Source: Burkholderiales bacterium
GTDB lineage: Bacteria; Pseudomonadota; Gammaproteobacteria; Burkholderiales; Burkholderiaceae_C
DNA: 64,000 nucleotides
Direction of reading: 5' to 3'
Assembly (NCBI GenBank): GCA_016185015.1
Contig: JACPOI010000020.1
Span: 1-64,000, forward strand
Part shown: in pieces, positions 31,223 to 39,896 of the stretch
Numbering within the stretch: the stretch's first letter is position 1
How the letters are laid out: the number at the start of each line of letters is the position of its first letter
Notes under the pieces: model-generated
The model's database searches: none
What the model saw: the letters and a program-made list of their open reading frames with translations, nothing else
Told to the model about the DNA's origin: nothing
Program-made: the position numbers and the translations under genes

Positions 31223-31812
31223 ATCCAGGTTGGATGAAAACAGGGTACTGGCGGCTGCGGCTGGAGATTCTGCTGTGGCGTCATGGCTTGGTCTGGCTGG
31301 GCGTGCTGGTTTTGTTGATGGCGAGCCTGGCGCTCTGGCTGGTGCTGCTGCCGGGCGGAGCACAGCAACTGGCGCAGGCTCGGGCGGAATTGCAAGGCGT
31401 GCAGTCGGGGCAGGCTGTGCGCCTGGTGAGTCCGTCGGAACTGGCCGGGCAAGAGGATGTGGCGCTGGTGACTGCGCTGGATCGTGTGGCGTTGTCCGAG
31501 CAGGAGGTCAGCGAGGTGCTGCGACGCCTGGGGCGAATTGCACAGAGCAAAGGCCTGTCGCTGACAGAGACGGATTTCCAGGTGACGGGCGAAGGATTGG
31601 GTGGACTGCGGCGCTTGCAGCTGACCTTCCCGCTGCGCGCTGCGTATCCCCAGGCGCGGCAGTTCGTGGAGGCCGTGCTGCTGGAGTTTCCCGGTGTGAG
31701 CGTCGACCAGATGCTGCTCAAACGTGATTCGGTGGGGCAGCGGCAGGGCGAGATACGCCTGCGTCTGTCGATCTGGACCAATCCGGCCAAGTCCGGGCGG
31801 GGGAGCACCTGA
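31219..31812 (+). CDS. PilO/GspM-like membrane protein
   Basis: 197 residues with one membrane segment near residues 22-44 (GLVWLGVLVLLMASLALWLV), a coiled coil (QQLAQARAELQGVQSG) and a ferredoxin-like periplasmic domain (RLGRIAQSKGLSLTETDFQV, PQARQFVEAVLLEFPGVSVD). This is the PilO/GspM layout. The ATG overlaps the previous stop by 4 bases and its own stop overlaps the next ATG, so production of this set of inner-membrane proteins is tightly coupled. Confidence 0.72.
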   Translation: MNPGWMKTGYWRLRLEILLWRHGLVWLGVLVLLMASLALWLVLLPGGAQQLAQARAELQGVQSGQAVRLVSPSELAGQEDVALVTALDRVALSEQEVSEVLRRLGRIAQSKGLSLTETDFQVTGEGLGGLRRLQLTFPLRAAYPQARQFVEAVLLEFPGVSVDQMLLKRDSVGQRQGEIRLRLSIWTNPAKSGRGST

Positions 31813-32372
31813 TGGCGATCCCAGGGAAAAACAAGCGCTGGTGGATACTGGGGCCGCTGCTCGTGGGTGCGTTTGGGCTGGCGGTGTTTGGCGACAAGAC
31901 GCCTGCCGATGGTGCCGCGGCCGTGGTGGTACCGCGTGTGCAGTCTGCACCGCAGACCGTGCCCTCTGGACAAGCGCTAGCCGGGGTGGCTGTATCAGCC
32001 CCTGTGGCTCCCGTGCCTGATGCGCAGGTGTTGGTGCCGCGTGATCAGCTGGTGAAATCCGGCGAGCGTGCGCCGGTGCTGGATTTGTTCAGCCAGCGCA
32101 GCTGGACGCCCCCTGCACCCAAAATCAAGCCGGTGGTGTTGCCCGCGCCTGTGCCGACGGCGCCACCTCTGCCTTTTGTCTATGTGGGCAAGAAACAGGA
32201 AGGCGGCCACTGGGAGGTGTATCTCGGGCAAGGCGAAAAGACCTTCGTCGTGCGTGAAGGCCAAATGCTAGAGGGCCAGTACCGCGTGGATTCGATCAAG
32301 CCGCCACAGATGGAGCTTGTGTATTTGCCGCTGGGCCAGTCCCAGAACCTGTCGATTGGAGAAGTACGATGA
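31812..32372 (+). CDS. GspC/PilP-like periplasmic linker protein
   Basis: 186 residues. The N-terminal arm GKNKRWW precedes a membrane segment (ILGPLLVGAFGLAVFG). A long Ala/Val/Pro linker follows, and then a small beta domain near residues 115-186 (PLPFVYVGKKQEGGHWEVYL, FVVREGQMLEGQYRVDSI), which matches the HR domain of GspC/PilP that docks on the secretin N-domains. It lies just before the secretin gene and overlaps it by 4 bases, in line with that partner role. Confidence 0.7.
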   Translation: MAIPGKNKRWWILGPLLVGAFGLAVFGDKTPADGAAAVVVPRVQSAPQTVPSGQALAGVAVSAPVAPVPDAQVLVPRDQLVKSGERAPVLDLFSQRSWTPPAPKIKPVVLPAPVPTAPPLPFVYVGKKQEGGHWEVYLGQGEKTFVVREGQMLEGQYRVDSIKPPQMELVYLPLGQSQNLSIGEVR

Positions 32373-34642
32373 GATGGAGAGGGGACAGGCGCATCCAGCG
32401 GGGCCTGCAAGGCTTGTTGATCGCTTTGGCATTGACAGCTTGTGCCAGTGACCGCGCCTACCGAGAAGGGCAGGACCTGGCGCGCGAAGGCAAGACCGAG
32501 GAGGCGCTGGCGCGTTTCGAAGATGCGAGCCGGCAGAATGCGGATTCGGCCAAGTTCCGCATTGCCGTCTTGCAGACGCGCGAAGCGCTGGTGTTGGGCG
32601 CACTTGCGGCAGGACGCAAGGCGCTCGATGAGGAGCGTTATGACGATGCACGTGCGGCGTACCAGCGTGCCATGAGCTGGCAGCAGGGAAGTCCGCGGGC
32701 ACAGGAAGGGCTCAATGCCATTGCCGCGGCCCAGCGTCACGCCAAGTGGATGAGTTCGGCCCAGCATGCCCTGGACCGCAAGGACGACAAGGTGGCAGAG
32801 AACTGGCTGCGCATGGTGCTGAGCGAGGCCCCGCAGCACCGCAAGGCTCGGGCTTTGTTGCAGGAGCTGGAGGAGACCGGGCAGAAGAAGTCAGGCACCG
32901 TGCTGCTGGCCGAGGCATATCGCAAGCCCATCACGATTGAGTTCAAGGACGCACCGTTGAAGCAGGTGTTCGAGGTGATTTCGCGGACCTCGGGGCTGAA
33001 CTTCCTGTTCGACAAGGATGTGCGCTCGGACCAGAAGACCTCCATCTTCCTGAAGAACTCGACCATCGAGGCCGCTGTGAACCTGACCTTGTTGACGAAC
33101 CAGCTGGAGCAGCGGGTGCTCGATGCGAACACGGTGCTGATCTATCCCAATACGCAGGCCAAGCAGAAGGACTACCAGTCCCTGACGGTGAAAGCCTTCT
33201 ATCTGGGGAATGCAGAAGCCAAGGTGGTGGCGAGTACGCTCAAGACCATCCTCAAGTCACGCGATGTGGTGGTGGACGAGAAACTTAATCTGCTGATCCT
33301 GCGGGACACGCCAGAGGCGATCCGCATGGCGGCCAGGCTGGTGGCTATGCACGACGTGGCCGAGTCCGAGGTGATGCTGGAGGTGGAGATCCTGGAAGTC
33401 AAGCGCACGCGGCTGCTGGATCTGGGCATACGCTGGCCGGATCAGCTCAGCCTGAGCCCGCTGGCGGCATCGTCGGGCGCCTTGTCGGTGGCGGATTTGC
33501 GTGGCCTGAACGCTGAAACCCTGGGGGCCACCATCGGGCCGACCACCATCAACGCCAAGAAAGTAGATACAGACACCAACATTCTGGCCAATCCGCGCAT
33601 CCGCGTGCGCAACCGCGAGAAAGCCAAGATCCTGATCGGTGAGCGGGTGCCCAACATCACGTCCACCTCGACGGCCACCGGATTTGTGGCGGAATCGGTG
33701 AACTACGTGGACGTGGGCCTGAAGCTGGATGTGGAGCCCACGATTTCCATCGAGGGCGAGGTGGCCATCAAGATCGCGCTGGAGGTGAGCAGTGTGACCA
33801 GTCAGATACAGACCAAATCGGGTTCGCTGGCCTACCAGATTGGAACGCGGACGGCACAGACCATCCTGCGCCTGAAGGACGGTGAGAACCAGGTGCTGGC
33901 TGGTTTGATCAACAACGAGGACCGCCAGACGGCTAACAAGGTACCAGGCTTGGGTGAAATACCGGTGCTGGGACGTTTGTTCGGGGAGCAGCGCGACGAC
34001 ACCGCCAAGACCGAGATTGTCCTGTCCATCACTCCACGTATTTTGCGCAACCTGACCAAGCCCGGTACGTCCAATATGGAGTTCGAGTCGGGGACCGAGA
34101 GCAGTCTCAGCGGTTTCAGCTGGGGTAGCCCGGATGCGGCGACGAAAGCTGCGGAGGGGGCGGCCAAGTCGGCGAATGGAGCGGCAGCGTCGTCAGGGAA
34201 TGGCGAGGCCAATGGGACGCAGGCTGCGACGTCGCTAGCCTGGCAGGGCCCGGACAAGGTGAAGGTGGGCGATGTGTTTGCGGTGCAGTTGACGATGCAG
34301 TCCAGCCAACCCGTGATGAGCCTGCCCCTGGCGGTCGGATTCGACGCGCGCAGCATGCAAGTGGTGTCCGTGACCGAGGGAGATTTCCTCAAACAGGGCG
34401 GGGCACAGACGAATTTCACCAGCCGCGTTGATCCGAGCGGCCAGATCGTGCTGACGGTGACGCGTTCCGGTGACTCGGGAGCTACTGGCAGCGGCGTGGT
34501 TGCGACGGTGAATCTTCGGGCAACTGCGGCCGCCAGCGCCGATGCGCGTGTCCAGCTGTTGACCGCGGCGCCTGTCGCACAGGGTGGCAAGGCCGTGAGT
34601 GCTCCCTTGCCATCGCCGCTGGTGATTGGCGTTGCCCCCTGA
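32369..34642 (+). CDS. gspD: Outer-membrane secretin (GspD/PilQ-like) with TPR head and cohesin-like tail
   Basis: 757 residues. A lipoprotein signal ends in the lipobox LTAC. TPR-like helices fill about residues 30-175 (ALARFEDASRQNADSAKFR, DDARAAYQRAMSW). The secretin N-domains follow (IEFKDAPLKQVFEVIS, SLTVKAFYLGNAEAKVVAS), then the secretin pore with VPGLGEIPVLGRLFG and TEIVLSITPRIL near 550. After a low-complexity Ala/Gly/Ser linker, about 140 C-terminal residues form a cohesin-like beta domain (VKVGDVFAVQLTMQSSQPV). A secretin forms the outer-membrane pore. The fused TPR and cohesin-like parts differ from classic GspD and suggest a self-piloted pore with an extra protein-binding module. 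Confidence 0.9.
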   Translation: MRWRGDRRIQRGLQGLLIALALTACASDRAYREGQDLAREGKTEEALARFEDASRQNADSAKFRIAVLQTREALVLGALAAGRKALDEERYDDARAAYQRAMSWQQGSPRAQEGLNAIAAAQRHAKWMSSAQHALDRKDDKVAENWLRMVLSEAPQHRKARALLQELEETGQKKSGTVLLAEAYRKPITIEFKDAPLKQVFEVISRTSGLNFLFDKDVRSDQKTSIFLKNSTIEAAVNLTLLTNQLEQRVLDANTVLIYPNTQAKQKDYQSLTVKAFYLGNAEAKVVASTLKTILKSRDVVVDEKLNLLILRDTPEAIRMAARLVAMHDVAESEVMLEVEILEVKRTRLLDLGIRWPDQLSLSPLAASSGALSVADLRGLNAETLGATIGPTTINAKKVDTDTNILANPRIRVRNREKAKILIGERVPNITSTSTATGFVAESVNYVDVGLKLDVEPTISIEGEVAIKIALEVSSVTSQIQTKSGSLAYQIGTRTAQTILRLKDGENQVLAGLINNEDRQTANKVPGLGEIPVLGRLFGEQRDDTAKTEIVLSITPRILRNLTKPGTSNMEFESGTESSLSGFSWGSPDAATKAAEGAAKSANGAAASSGNGEANGTQAATSLAWQGPDKVKVGDVFAVQLTMQSSQPVMSLPLAVGFDARSMQVVSVTEGDFLKQGGAQTNFTSRVDPSGQIVLTVTRSGDSGATGSGVVATVNLRATAAASADARVQLLTAAPVAQGGKAVSAPLPSPLVIGVAP

Positions 34643-34648
34643 AGGCGT

Positions 34649-35167
34649 ATGCGTTGCCCGTGTGAATTACTGACGCAAGATGGCAGCCGACTGCTGCGGC
34701 GGGAACAAGGGTTCACGCTGGTGGAGTTGCTCGTGACCTTGGCCATTCTGGCGGTGCTGGCGAGTCTGGTGGTACCGGTGGCGCAAATCCAGGTGCAACG
34801 TGGCAAGGAACAGCAGCTGCGGGCGGGCCTGATCGAGATTCGTTCGGCCATCGATGCCTATAAGAAGGCGGGTGACGAAGGGCGGGTGCCGCGCGAAGCC
34901 GGTACGACGGGGTATCCCAAGTCCTTGGGAGTTCTTGTTGAAGGGGTGAACGACCAGCGAGACCCGAAGCGCGGTAAGTTGTACTTTCTGCGGCGCATTC
35001 CTCGGGATCCATTTTTTGAAGACCCGAATATCGAAGACGCCCAGACTTGGGGTAAGCGCTCTTATGCAAGCGAACCGACAGACCCGGCGGAAGGGGACGA
35101 TGTATACGACGTCCATAGCCTCTCGACGCTGACGGGTCTGAACGGTGTGGCTTTGAGGCGCTGGTGA
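34649..35167 (+). CDS. Type II/IV pseudopilin (minor), 172 residues
   Basis: The leader ends in RREQG, followed by [20 protein letters not shown] with Glu at position 5, a canonical prepilin site. The mature part has a GspG-like start ([19 protein letters not shown]) and a GspG-type ending ([25 protein letters not shown]). Start ATG is 6 bases after the secretin stop. A slightly long leader (about 21 residues) is the only unusual point. It probably joins the pseudopilus built by the E/F machinery. Confidence 0.85.
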   Translation: MRCPCELLTQDGSRLLRREQGFTLVELLVTLAILAVLASLVVPVAQIQVQRGKEQQLRAGLIEIRSAIDAYKKAGDEGRVPREAGTTGYPKSLGVLVEGVNDQRDPKRGKLYFLRRIPRDPFFEDPNIEDAQTWGKRSYASEPTDPAEGDDVYDVHSLSTLTGLNGVALRRW

Positions 35168-35544
35168 TGACGATGTGCAGAAGAGGATTCACCCTGATCG
35201 AGTTGTTGGTGGTTCTGGCCATCGTGGCGGTGCTGCTGACCTTGGTGGTCCCGCGGTATGCGGATCGGATTGATGTGGCCAAGGAAACCGTCCTCCGTGA
35301 CAACTTGCGCGGTGTGCGGGATGTCATTGACAAGTTCTACGGTGACCGGGGACGTTTCCCGGAAAGCCTTGAGGAATTGGTGGAGAAGAACTACCTGAAG
35401 AAGCTACCAGTCGATCCACTGACCGACTCCGAGGTCACGTGGCAGATCGTGGAAGTGCCCAGTGGCCACAAGGGGCGGGTCTACGACATCCGGAGCGGAG
35501 CTCCCGGGAACGGGCGCAACGGACGGCCTTATGCGGAGTGGTAG
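35167..35544 (+). CDS. Type II/IV pseudopilin (minor), 125 residues
   Basis: A very short leader (MTMCRRG) precedes FTLIELLVVLAIVAVLLTLV, again with Glu5. The body (NLRGVRDVIDKFYGDRGRFP, YLKKLPVDPLTDSEVTWQIV) is that of a GspG/GspH-type pseudopilin. The ATG at 35167 shares its A with the stop of the previous pseudopilin, a sign of translational coupling. GTG at 35164 is an alternative first codon. Confidence 0.85.
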   Translation: MTMCRRGFTLIELLVVLAIVAVLLTLVVPRYADRIDVAKETVLRDNLRGVRDVIDKFYGDRGRFPESLEELVEKNYLKKLPVDPLTDSEVTWQIVEVPSGHKGRVYDIRSGAPGNGRNGRPYAEW

Positions 35545-36106
35545 CGCTCTGCGGTCTCGGTGCGGTCGGCCGTGGGGGCGTGGCTTTGCCTATGTGTTGC
35601 TCCTCCTGGGCGTGGCTGTGTTGGCTTTGGGGGCTTCGGCGGTCTTGCAGCTGAGTGCTCAGTCGGGGCGCCGGCAAGCTGAGCAATCACTGCTATTCGT
35701 TGGGAGCGAGTTTGAACGGGCCTTGTACAGCTATGCGGGTGTTCCCGTGGCGGCCACCGTCGGTACTCAGGCTGGGGCGTTGCTTGCGCGCGGCCCTCGC
35801 ACCCTGGAAGAGCTGCTGAAGGACCCGCGGGTACCGGGCGTGCGGCGGCATTTGCGCCAACTGTACGCGGACCCGATGACCGGAAAGTTGGAATGGGGAG
35901 TGGTGCGCGATCCTGCAGGATTCATCATCGGGGTATACAGCCTGGCCGATGGGCAGCCAATCAAACAACTGAGGTTCGACACAAGGCATGCTCATTTCGA
36001 GGAAGCGCCCGGCTATGCCAAATGGGTATTTGGCCTGCCGATGGCGCAGCTGCAGACTTTGCAAAAGGCTGGAGTTCCGGCGACGCCTGCCGTGACCAAG
36101 CAATAA
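35531..36106 (+). CDS. Pseudopilin-operon membrane protein (GspK/GspH-like, tentative)
   Basis: 191 residues from the ATG at 35531, which overlaps the previous gene by 14 bases. One N-terminal membrane segment (GFAYVLLLLGVAVLALGASAVL) follows GRG. It resembles a prepilin helix (G then F), but Glu5 is replaced, a trait known from GspK-like minor pilins. The periplasmic part has TLEELLKDPRVPGVRRHLRQ and DPMTGKLEWGVVRD, a pattern seen in type II secretion-associated proteins of Burkholderiales. It may cap the pseudopilus. Confidence 0.7.
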   Translation: MRSGSALRSRCGRPWGRGFAYVLLLLGVAVLALGASAVLQLSAQSGRRQAEQSLLFVGSEFERALYSYAGVPVAATVGTQAGALLARGPRTLEELLKDPRVPGVRRHLRQLYADPMTGKLEWGVVRDPAGFIIGVYSLADGQPIKQLRFDTRHAHFEEAPGYAKWVFGLPMAQLQTLQKAGVPATPAVTKQ

Positions 36107-36118
36107 AGGGAGAGGAAG

Positions 36119-36835
36119 ATGAGACGCTTGAGCTGGAAGCAGTGGGTGCTGGCGAGTCTGGCACTGGTGTTTGCATGGGAAGCCTGGGCCCAGCCTGCAT
36201 GCGAGCGATACGAGCTGCTGATGCCGAAGCGGGGGAGCCAGATCACGGATCGGCATCCTGAATTGCACTGGAACGGTGACGTGAATTCCAGTTACCGGCT
36301 CCAGGTTGCAGTGATCTTGCCCGAAGGGCGGGTGTTGGAGTCTGTCGATACCGTAGTGGCAGGTACGAAGTGGCAACTGGGCGCTCCGGTTTCCGTCGTG
36401 ACAGCCGTTTTCAAGGTGCTGGTGAGCCGAAATTGTCCTGCGCTGTCCATCCAGGACCTGAATGCACAGGGGCCCTATTTCATTGTTCAGTCTACGGATC
36501 AGTGCGCGCTGAAGTCACGATCCGTGGGGCAAAAAGGGAAGGCGTTGGAATGGACTTCACCTAGCAACGCAGACAAGTTTGTTGTCCAGATTTTCTCAGT
36601 GACCCAAGCCACTGATGGGACTGTATTGACGCGACGAGTAAACAGCTACGAGGTCGCAGGGGCATCTTGGACATTTCCTGAGGAGCTCAACACAGAAATA
36701 CAGCGGGGGACGCAAACAATGTCCTCATGGATAGCTTCGGTACAAGCTCGATGTGGGGCGTTGACGAGTCTGCCACAGGCGGTCAAGCTGAATGCTGTTG
36801 AATTCCGCCGAAATCTGTCGCACTTAGGACAGTGA
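36119..36835 (+). CDS. Exported protein of unknown function, end of secretion operon
   Basis: 238 residues with a clear signal peptide (MRRLSWKQWVLASLALVFAW, then AWA before Q). The mature part has two beta domains of about 90 residues with similar starts (YELLMPKRGSQITDRHPELHW and LKSRSVGQKGKALEWTSP), as in fibronectin/Ig-like folds, and four cysteines that could pair. An AGGGAGAGG stretch lies just before the ATG. It ends the co-directional module; the IS21 relic begins within a few bases. A substrate or a periplasmic accessory are both possible. Confidence 0.65.
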   Translation: MRRLSWKQWVLASLALVFAWEAWAQPACERYELLMPKRGSQITDRHPELHWNGDVNSSYRLQVAVILPEGRVLESVDTVVAGTKWQLGAPVSVVTAVFKVLVSRNCPALSIQDLNAQGPYFIVQSTDQCALKSRSVGQKGKALEWTSPSNADKFVVQIFSVTQATDGTVLTRRVNSYEVAGASWTFPEELNTEIQRGTQTMSSWIASVQARCGALTSLPQAVKLNAVEFRRNLSHLGQ

Positions 36836-36841
36836 TCTCTA

Positions 36842-37170
36842 TCCAAATTTGACCCACGTAGGCCCTGCCCTGCTAGTTTTAAAAGCAGGGGGAATTTAGG
36901 AGTGATAGACGTGGCGACATTGAATGTCATCAGACGTTGGGCGCTGCGAGAAGATGTCCATCCGCGAGATCTCCAGGCGTACAGGCCTGGCTCGCAACAC
37001 AGTGAAGAAGTACCTGTGGTCGGATGAGACCGAGCCGACGCACACAAAGCGGATCAGCCCAAGCAAGCTCGATCCCTATGCCAAGAAGCCAGGTCGCCAG
37101 GCTAGGAATCGAGACAACAAAATCGCGGAAACAGCGGCGCAATCTCAAGCAGATCTACACAAAAGGCGCT
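36842..37170 (+). mobile_element. IS21-family istA relic, frameshifted and truncated
   Basis: The head of an IstA transposase can be followed through three frames: TLNVIRRWALRE from about 36917, then KMSIREISRRTGLARNTVKK and SKLDPYAKK in a second frame, then IETTKSRKQRRNLKQIYT in a third, ending near 37155. So there are at least two frameshifts, and the catalytic DDE part and istB are gone. The bases ahead (AAATTTGACCCACG) resemble IS21-type ends. From there to the ATG at 37327 I see no other gene. The relic separates the secretion module from the defence-type genes. Confidence 0.75.
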
Positions 37171-37326
37171 TTTCAAGTTTCGGTGAGATGAGAGACGTGT
37201 TTAGTTGGGCTATGGCGACGCTTGACTCACTTGTTTGGATTGACTGATTCGAGACGTGCAAATATGCTCCGCAACTACGGATCACATGAAGTACCTGCGT
37301 TGCAGCGTACATCCCAGGGAGAACGC

Positions 37327-38529
37327 ATGACAAGAAGCACGGTAACGGTGCCTGCAATCTACGATGGCCGCGAGCAGGCCTGGATCAAGCATCAACTGCT
37401 TGAGAGCTACCTAGAAAAACTACTGCTGATCATAGGCATGTCCGCCCGCGCAGAGGGAAAGGTCGAGATCTGCTACGTAGACTGCTTTGCCGGCCCCTGG
37501 GGGGACGACTCGGAGAAGATGGAGGGTACCTCCATTGCCATTTCCATGCGCACCATGGCCATGTGCAAGCAGAAGCTTGCCAAGCTTGGGGTCGACGCCA
37601 ACATGCGGGCGCTGTACGTAGAACTTGATAAGCAGGCATTTGGGCGGCTGTCTGGCTACCTTCAGAGGGCAACGCCAGCCGGCGTTGAGGCCGAATGCAA
37701 AGAAGGTGACTTCCTTGCCCTGCGGCAAGACATCCTCAAGTGGTGTGGAAGCACAGCATTCGCTTTCTTCTTCATCGACCCCAAAGGCTGGAAGACGGTC
37801 GGCGTCCCCAACCTGCGCACGCTCCTCGCTCGGCCGCGGTCGGAATTTCTGATCAACTTCATGTACGACTTCATCAACCGCACTGCATCGATGCGCGAAT
37901 GGCAGCATGAAATCGCGGAATTCCTGGATCAGCCGATTGAAGTTCTTCAGGACTTGGAGGGGGCATCCCCCCAGATTAGAGAAGCCGCGCTACTCAGCAC
38001 TTACCGCGAAGGCCTCAAGAACGCCCTACCACCTCAGCGGGCCAAGTATGGTCCGAGAACGGCCTATGCGCGCGTCATGGACAAAGACAGAGAACGCGCT
38101 AAATACCATCTGGTTTACCTTACCACCCATCCCGTTGGCATTATCGAGTTCATGCAAATATCGCAGGATGTCGAGCTGATCCAGAAGCGCGTTCGCGTCG
38201 CCAAGAAAGTCGAAATCCGGCAACAGCAGAGTGGGATCGAAGACCTGTTCGCCGAGACGTACGATGATCTAGTCGACGCCGATGAGCAAGCCAGTCCAGA
38301 CATTGTGGATCAGTTCTGGCTCAAGTATTTGTCGGCAAATCCCAAAGTAGTGGACGAAGGCGCATTCGCCGACATCTTGGAACAGCAGGGATGGACACCC
38401 AGTGATCTACAGGCGTCCTTGGCCCGCTTAATCAAAGTGGGCAAGGTCAGTAACGTCAATGCGACCAGCCTTCGGCCAAAGCGCCCCCTGCACTACGAGA
38501 AGAAGGAACAGCTCGTTCTGACGCGCTGA
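37327..38529 (+). CDS. tcmP: Three-Cys-motif partner protein TcmP (copy 1)
   Basis: 400 residues from the ATG at 37327, which has AGGGAGA just upstream; longer frames from 37222 lack a ribosome site. The N-terminal half has the family pattern IKHQLLESYLEKLLLII, CYVDCFAGPWGDD, LYVELDKQAFGRL and AFFFIDPKGW, which looks like a Rossmann methyltransferase fold. The family is named from its genomic pairing with Gp37/Gp68-like (three-Cys) proteins, and one such gene lies at 39897. The biochemical role is unknown. It converges on a second family member with 3 bases between the stops. Confidence 0.82.
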   Translation: MTRSTVTVPAIYDGREQAWIKHQLLESYLEKLLLIIGMSARAEGKVEICYVDCFAGPWGDDSEKMEGTSIAISMRTMAMCKQKLAKLGVDANMRALYVELDKQAFGRLSGYLQRATPAGVEAECKEGDFLALRQDILKWCGSTAFAFFFIDPKGWKTVGVPNLRTLLARPRSEFLINFMYDFINRTASMREWQHEIAEFLDQPIEVLQDLEGASPQIREAALLSTYREGLKNALPPQRAKYGPRTAYARVMDKDRERAKYHLVYLTTHPVGIIEFMQISQDVELIQKRVRVAKKVEIRQQQSGIEDLFAETYDDLVDADEQASPDIVDQFWLKYLSANPKVVDEGAFADILEQQGWTPSDLQASLARLIKVGKVSNVNATSLRPKRPLHYEKKEQLVLTR

Positions 38530-38532
38530 GCA

Positions 38533-39822
38533 TCAGTTGAAGGAGATCAGCGACTTCTGCTTGACCTGAAGCTGATCGCCCGGTTTGATGGAGTTCCCCT
38601 TGGTGCGAGTCTTGCCATCCGGTGACATCACCAACAGCTCGCGGCACCGGATGGCTTCGTCAAGCGATTCCTTGATCATGCCAGCTGTCGCCGGTGTCAG
38701 GCTTCCAATCGACTCTGTCAGTTGCCGGAACTCAATAGGGTCACTTCGCCCGAAGAGTAGAGGAACGAGCTTTTCGCCCAAGCCTCTTTTACATTTGTCG
38801 GCGGCGATGGCATCGAAATGGTGGGACTCGCCCAGCTCAATATCGTTCTGCTGAGTCACGGCTCCGTCGCTCCCAGCACGGTAGCCCAGGGTAAACAGGT
38901 CCGGCTCCAAGTAGTGCGAGAAGTGGTTAGCCATCTCCCAGTGCAACTCCATCATGACGTCGCGCGCCTTGTAGTTCTTGGACAGGTGAACCAGCCAGTA
39001 CGTCCAAGATGAGTTGCCCATGGGCGTGATGTAGAAGATGGTGGAATGGGTGGCGCCGCTGCTTTCGATCAGCCCTTTAGCTAGATTGCGCTGGATGGCG
39101 GAGCGCCAGACCGCCGGTGGCGCGCCTCTCAGCGATTCGAGAGTTGCCCAGTCAATTTGAGCGTCCAGACCAAGCTCTTCCATCTTCTTGCGGCTTTGAG
39201 AGTTGTCCGCCAGGAAAGAGATCAGCGAATCCACACCAAAGGTTAGGATCACCTCGGGCTTGTCCACCTCGGTGAAGATTTTCTTGATCAGCGGGACTGG
39301 CACCTTGTCGTAAGAGTACTGGTCCAGCAGGAAAATCGCGCGTCCACCGCCTTGGCGCTTGATGATGTCCTGATTGATCTTGTGAACGTGGGCATCAAAG
39401 GCACCTTGGACCGAGATGATGTCCTTCCCCAGTCGTACATCGCCATATTTCGTGGTCAGCAGCGCGTTCAGATAAGCGTGTGTGGCTCGGTGCCGCTCGA
39501 CGAAGTAGTACTTGGCATCCACCTTACGAGGCTTTGCTCGACCGATGTTGAGCAAAGCCTCTTGCTCGGTGACGGTGTCCACCACGATCTGCGGGGATCC
39601 CGGACTGTAGCCCTGACCGTCGGGTGCGACGTACTCACCACCGCCAGCAAAGCCGTCCACGATGGACAACACCAATCTTTCAATGTTGTAGTTGCTCATC
39701 AGCACCTTAATATAGCGCCCCAGGTATTCTTGGACGATTTGGTGCTTGACCAGACTGTGATGGTCCAACTTTGGTGGCGCGTTGCCGATCTGCCAGTTGT
39801 ACTTCTCTCCGTGCTTTGTCAT
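38533..39822 (-). CDS. tcmP: Three-Cys-motif partner protein TcmP (copy 2)
   Basis: 429 residues. It shares the TcmP layout (HHSLVKHQIVQEYLGRYIKVL, SIVDGFAGGGEY, YYFVERHRATHAYLN, AIFLLDQYSYDKVP) but is clearly different in sequence from copy 1, so this is not a recent duplication. It is the last gene of a minus-strand operon led by HTH and LexA-like regulators; the Gp37/Gp68-like gene is 74 bases upstream. The FAGGG loop suggests nucleotide or SAM binding by analogy with methyltransferases. Confidence 0.8.
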   Translation of the reverse strand: MTKHGEKYNWQIGNAPPKLDHHSLVKHQIVQEYLGRYIKVLMSNYNIERLVLSIVDGFAGGGEYVAPDGQGYSPGSPQIVVDTVTEQEALLNIGRAKPRKVDAKYYFVERHRATHAYLNALLTTKYGDVRLGKDIISVQGAFDAHVHKINQDIIKRQGGGRAIFLLDQYSYDKVPVPLIKKIFTEVDKPEVILTFGVDSLISFLADNSQSRKKMEELGLDAQIDWATLESLRGAPPAVWRSAIQRNLAKGLIESSGATHSTIFYITPMGNSSWTYWLVHLSKNYKARDVMMELHWEMANHFSHYLEPDLFTLGYRAGSDGAVTQQNDIELGESHHFDAIAADKCKRGLGEKLVPLLFGRSDPIEFRQLTESIGSLTPATAGMIKESLDEAIRCRELLVMSPDGKTRTKGNSIKPGDQLQVKQKSLISFN

Positions 39823-39896
39823 TTGGCTGCAGCAGAGTCTAGGAAGCTCCTATGCTAGTACAACTGGCACTGTATTCCAGACGGGGCGCGGCAGTG

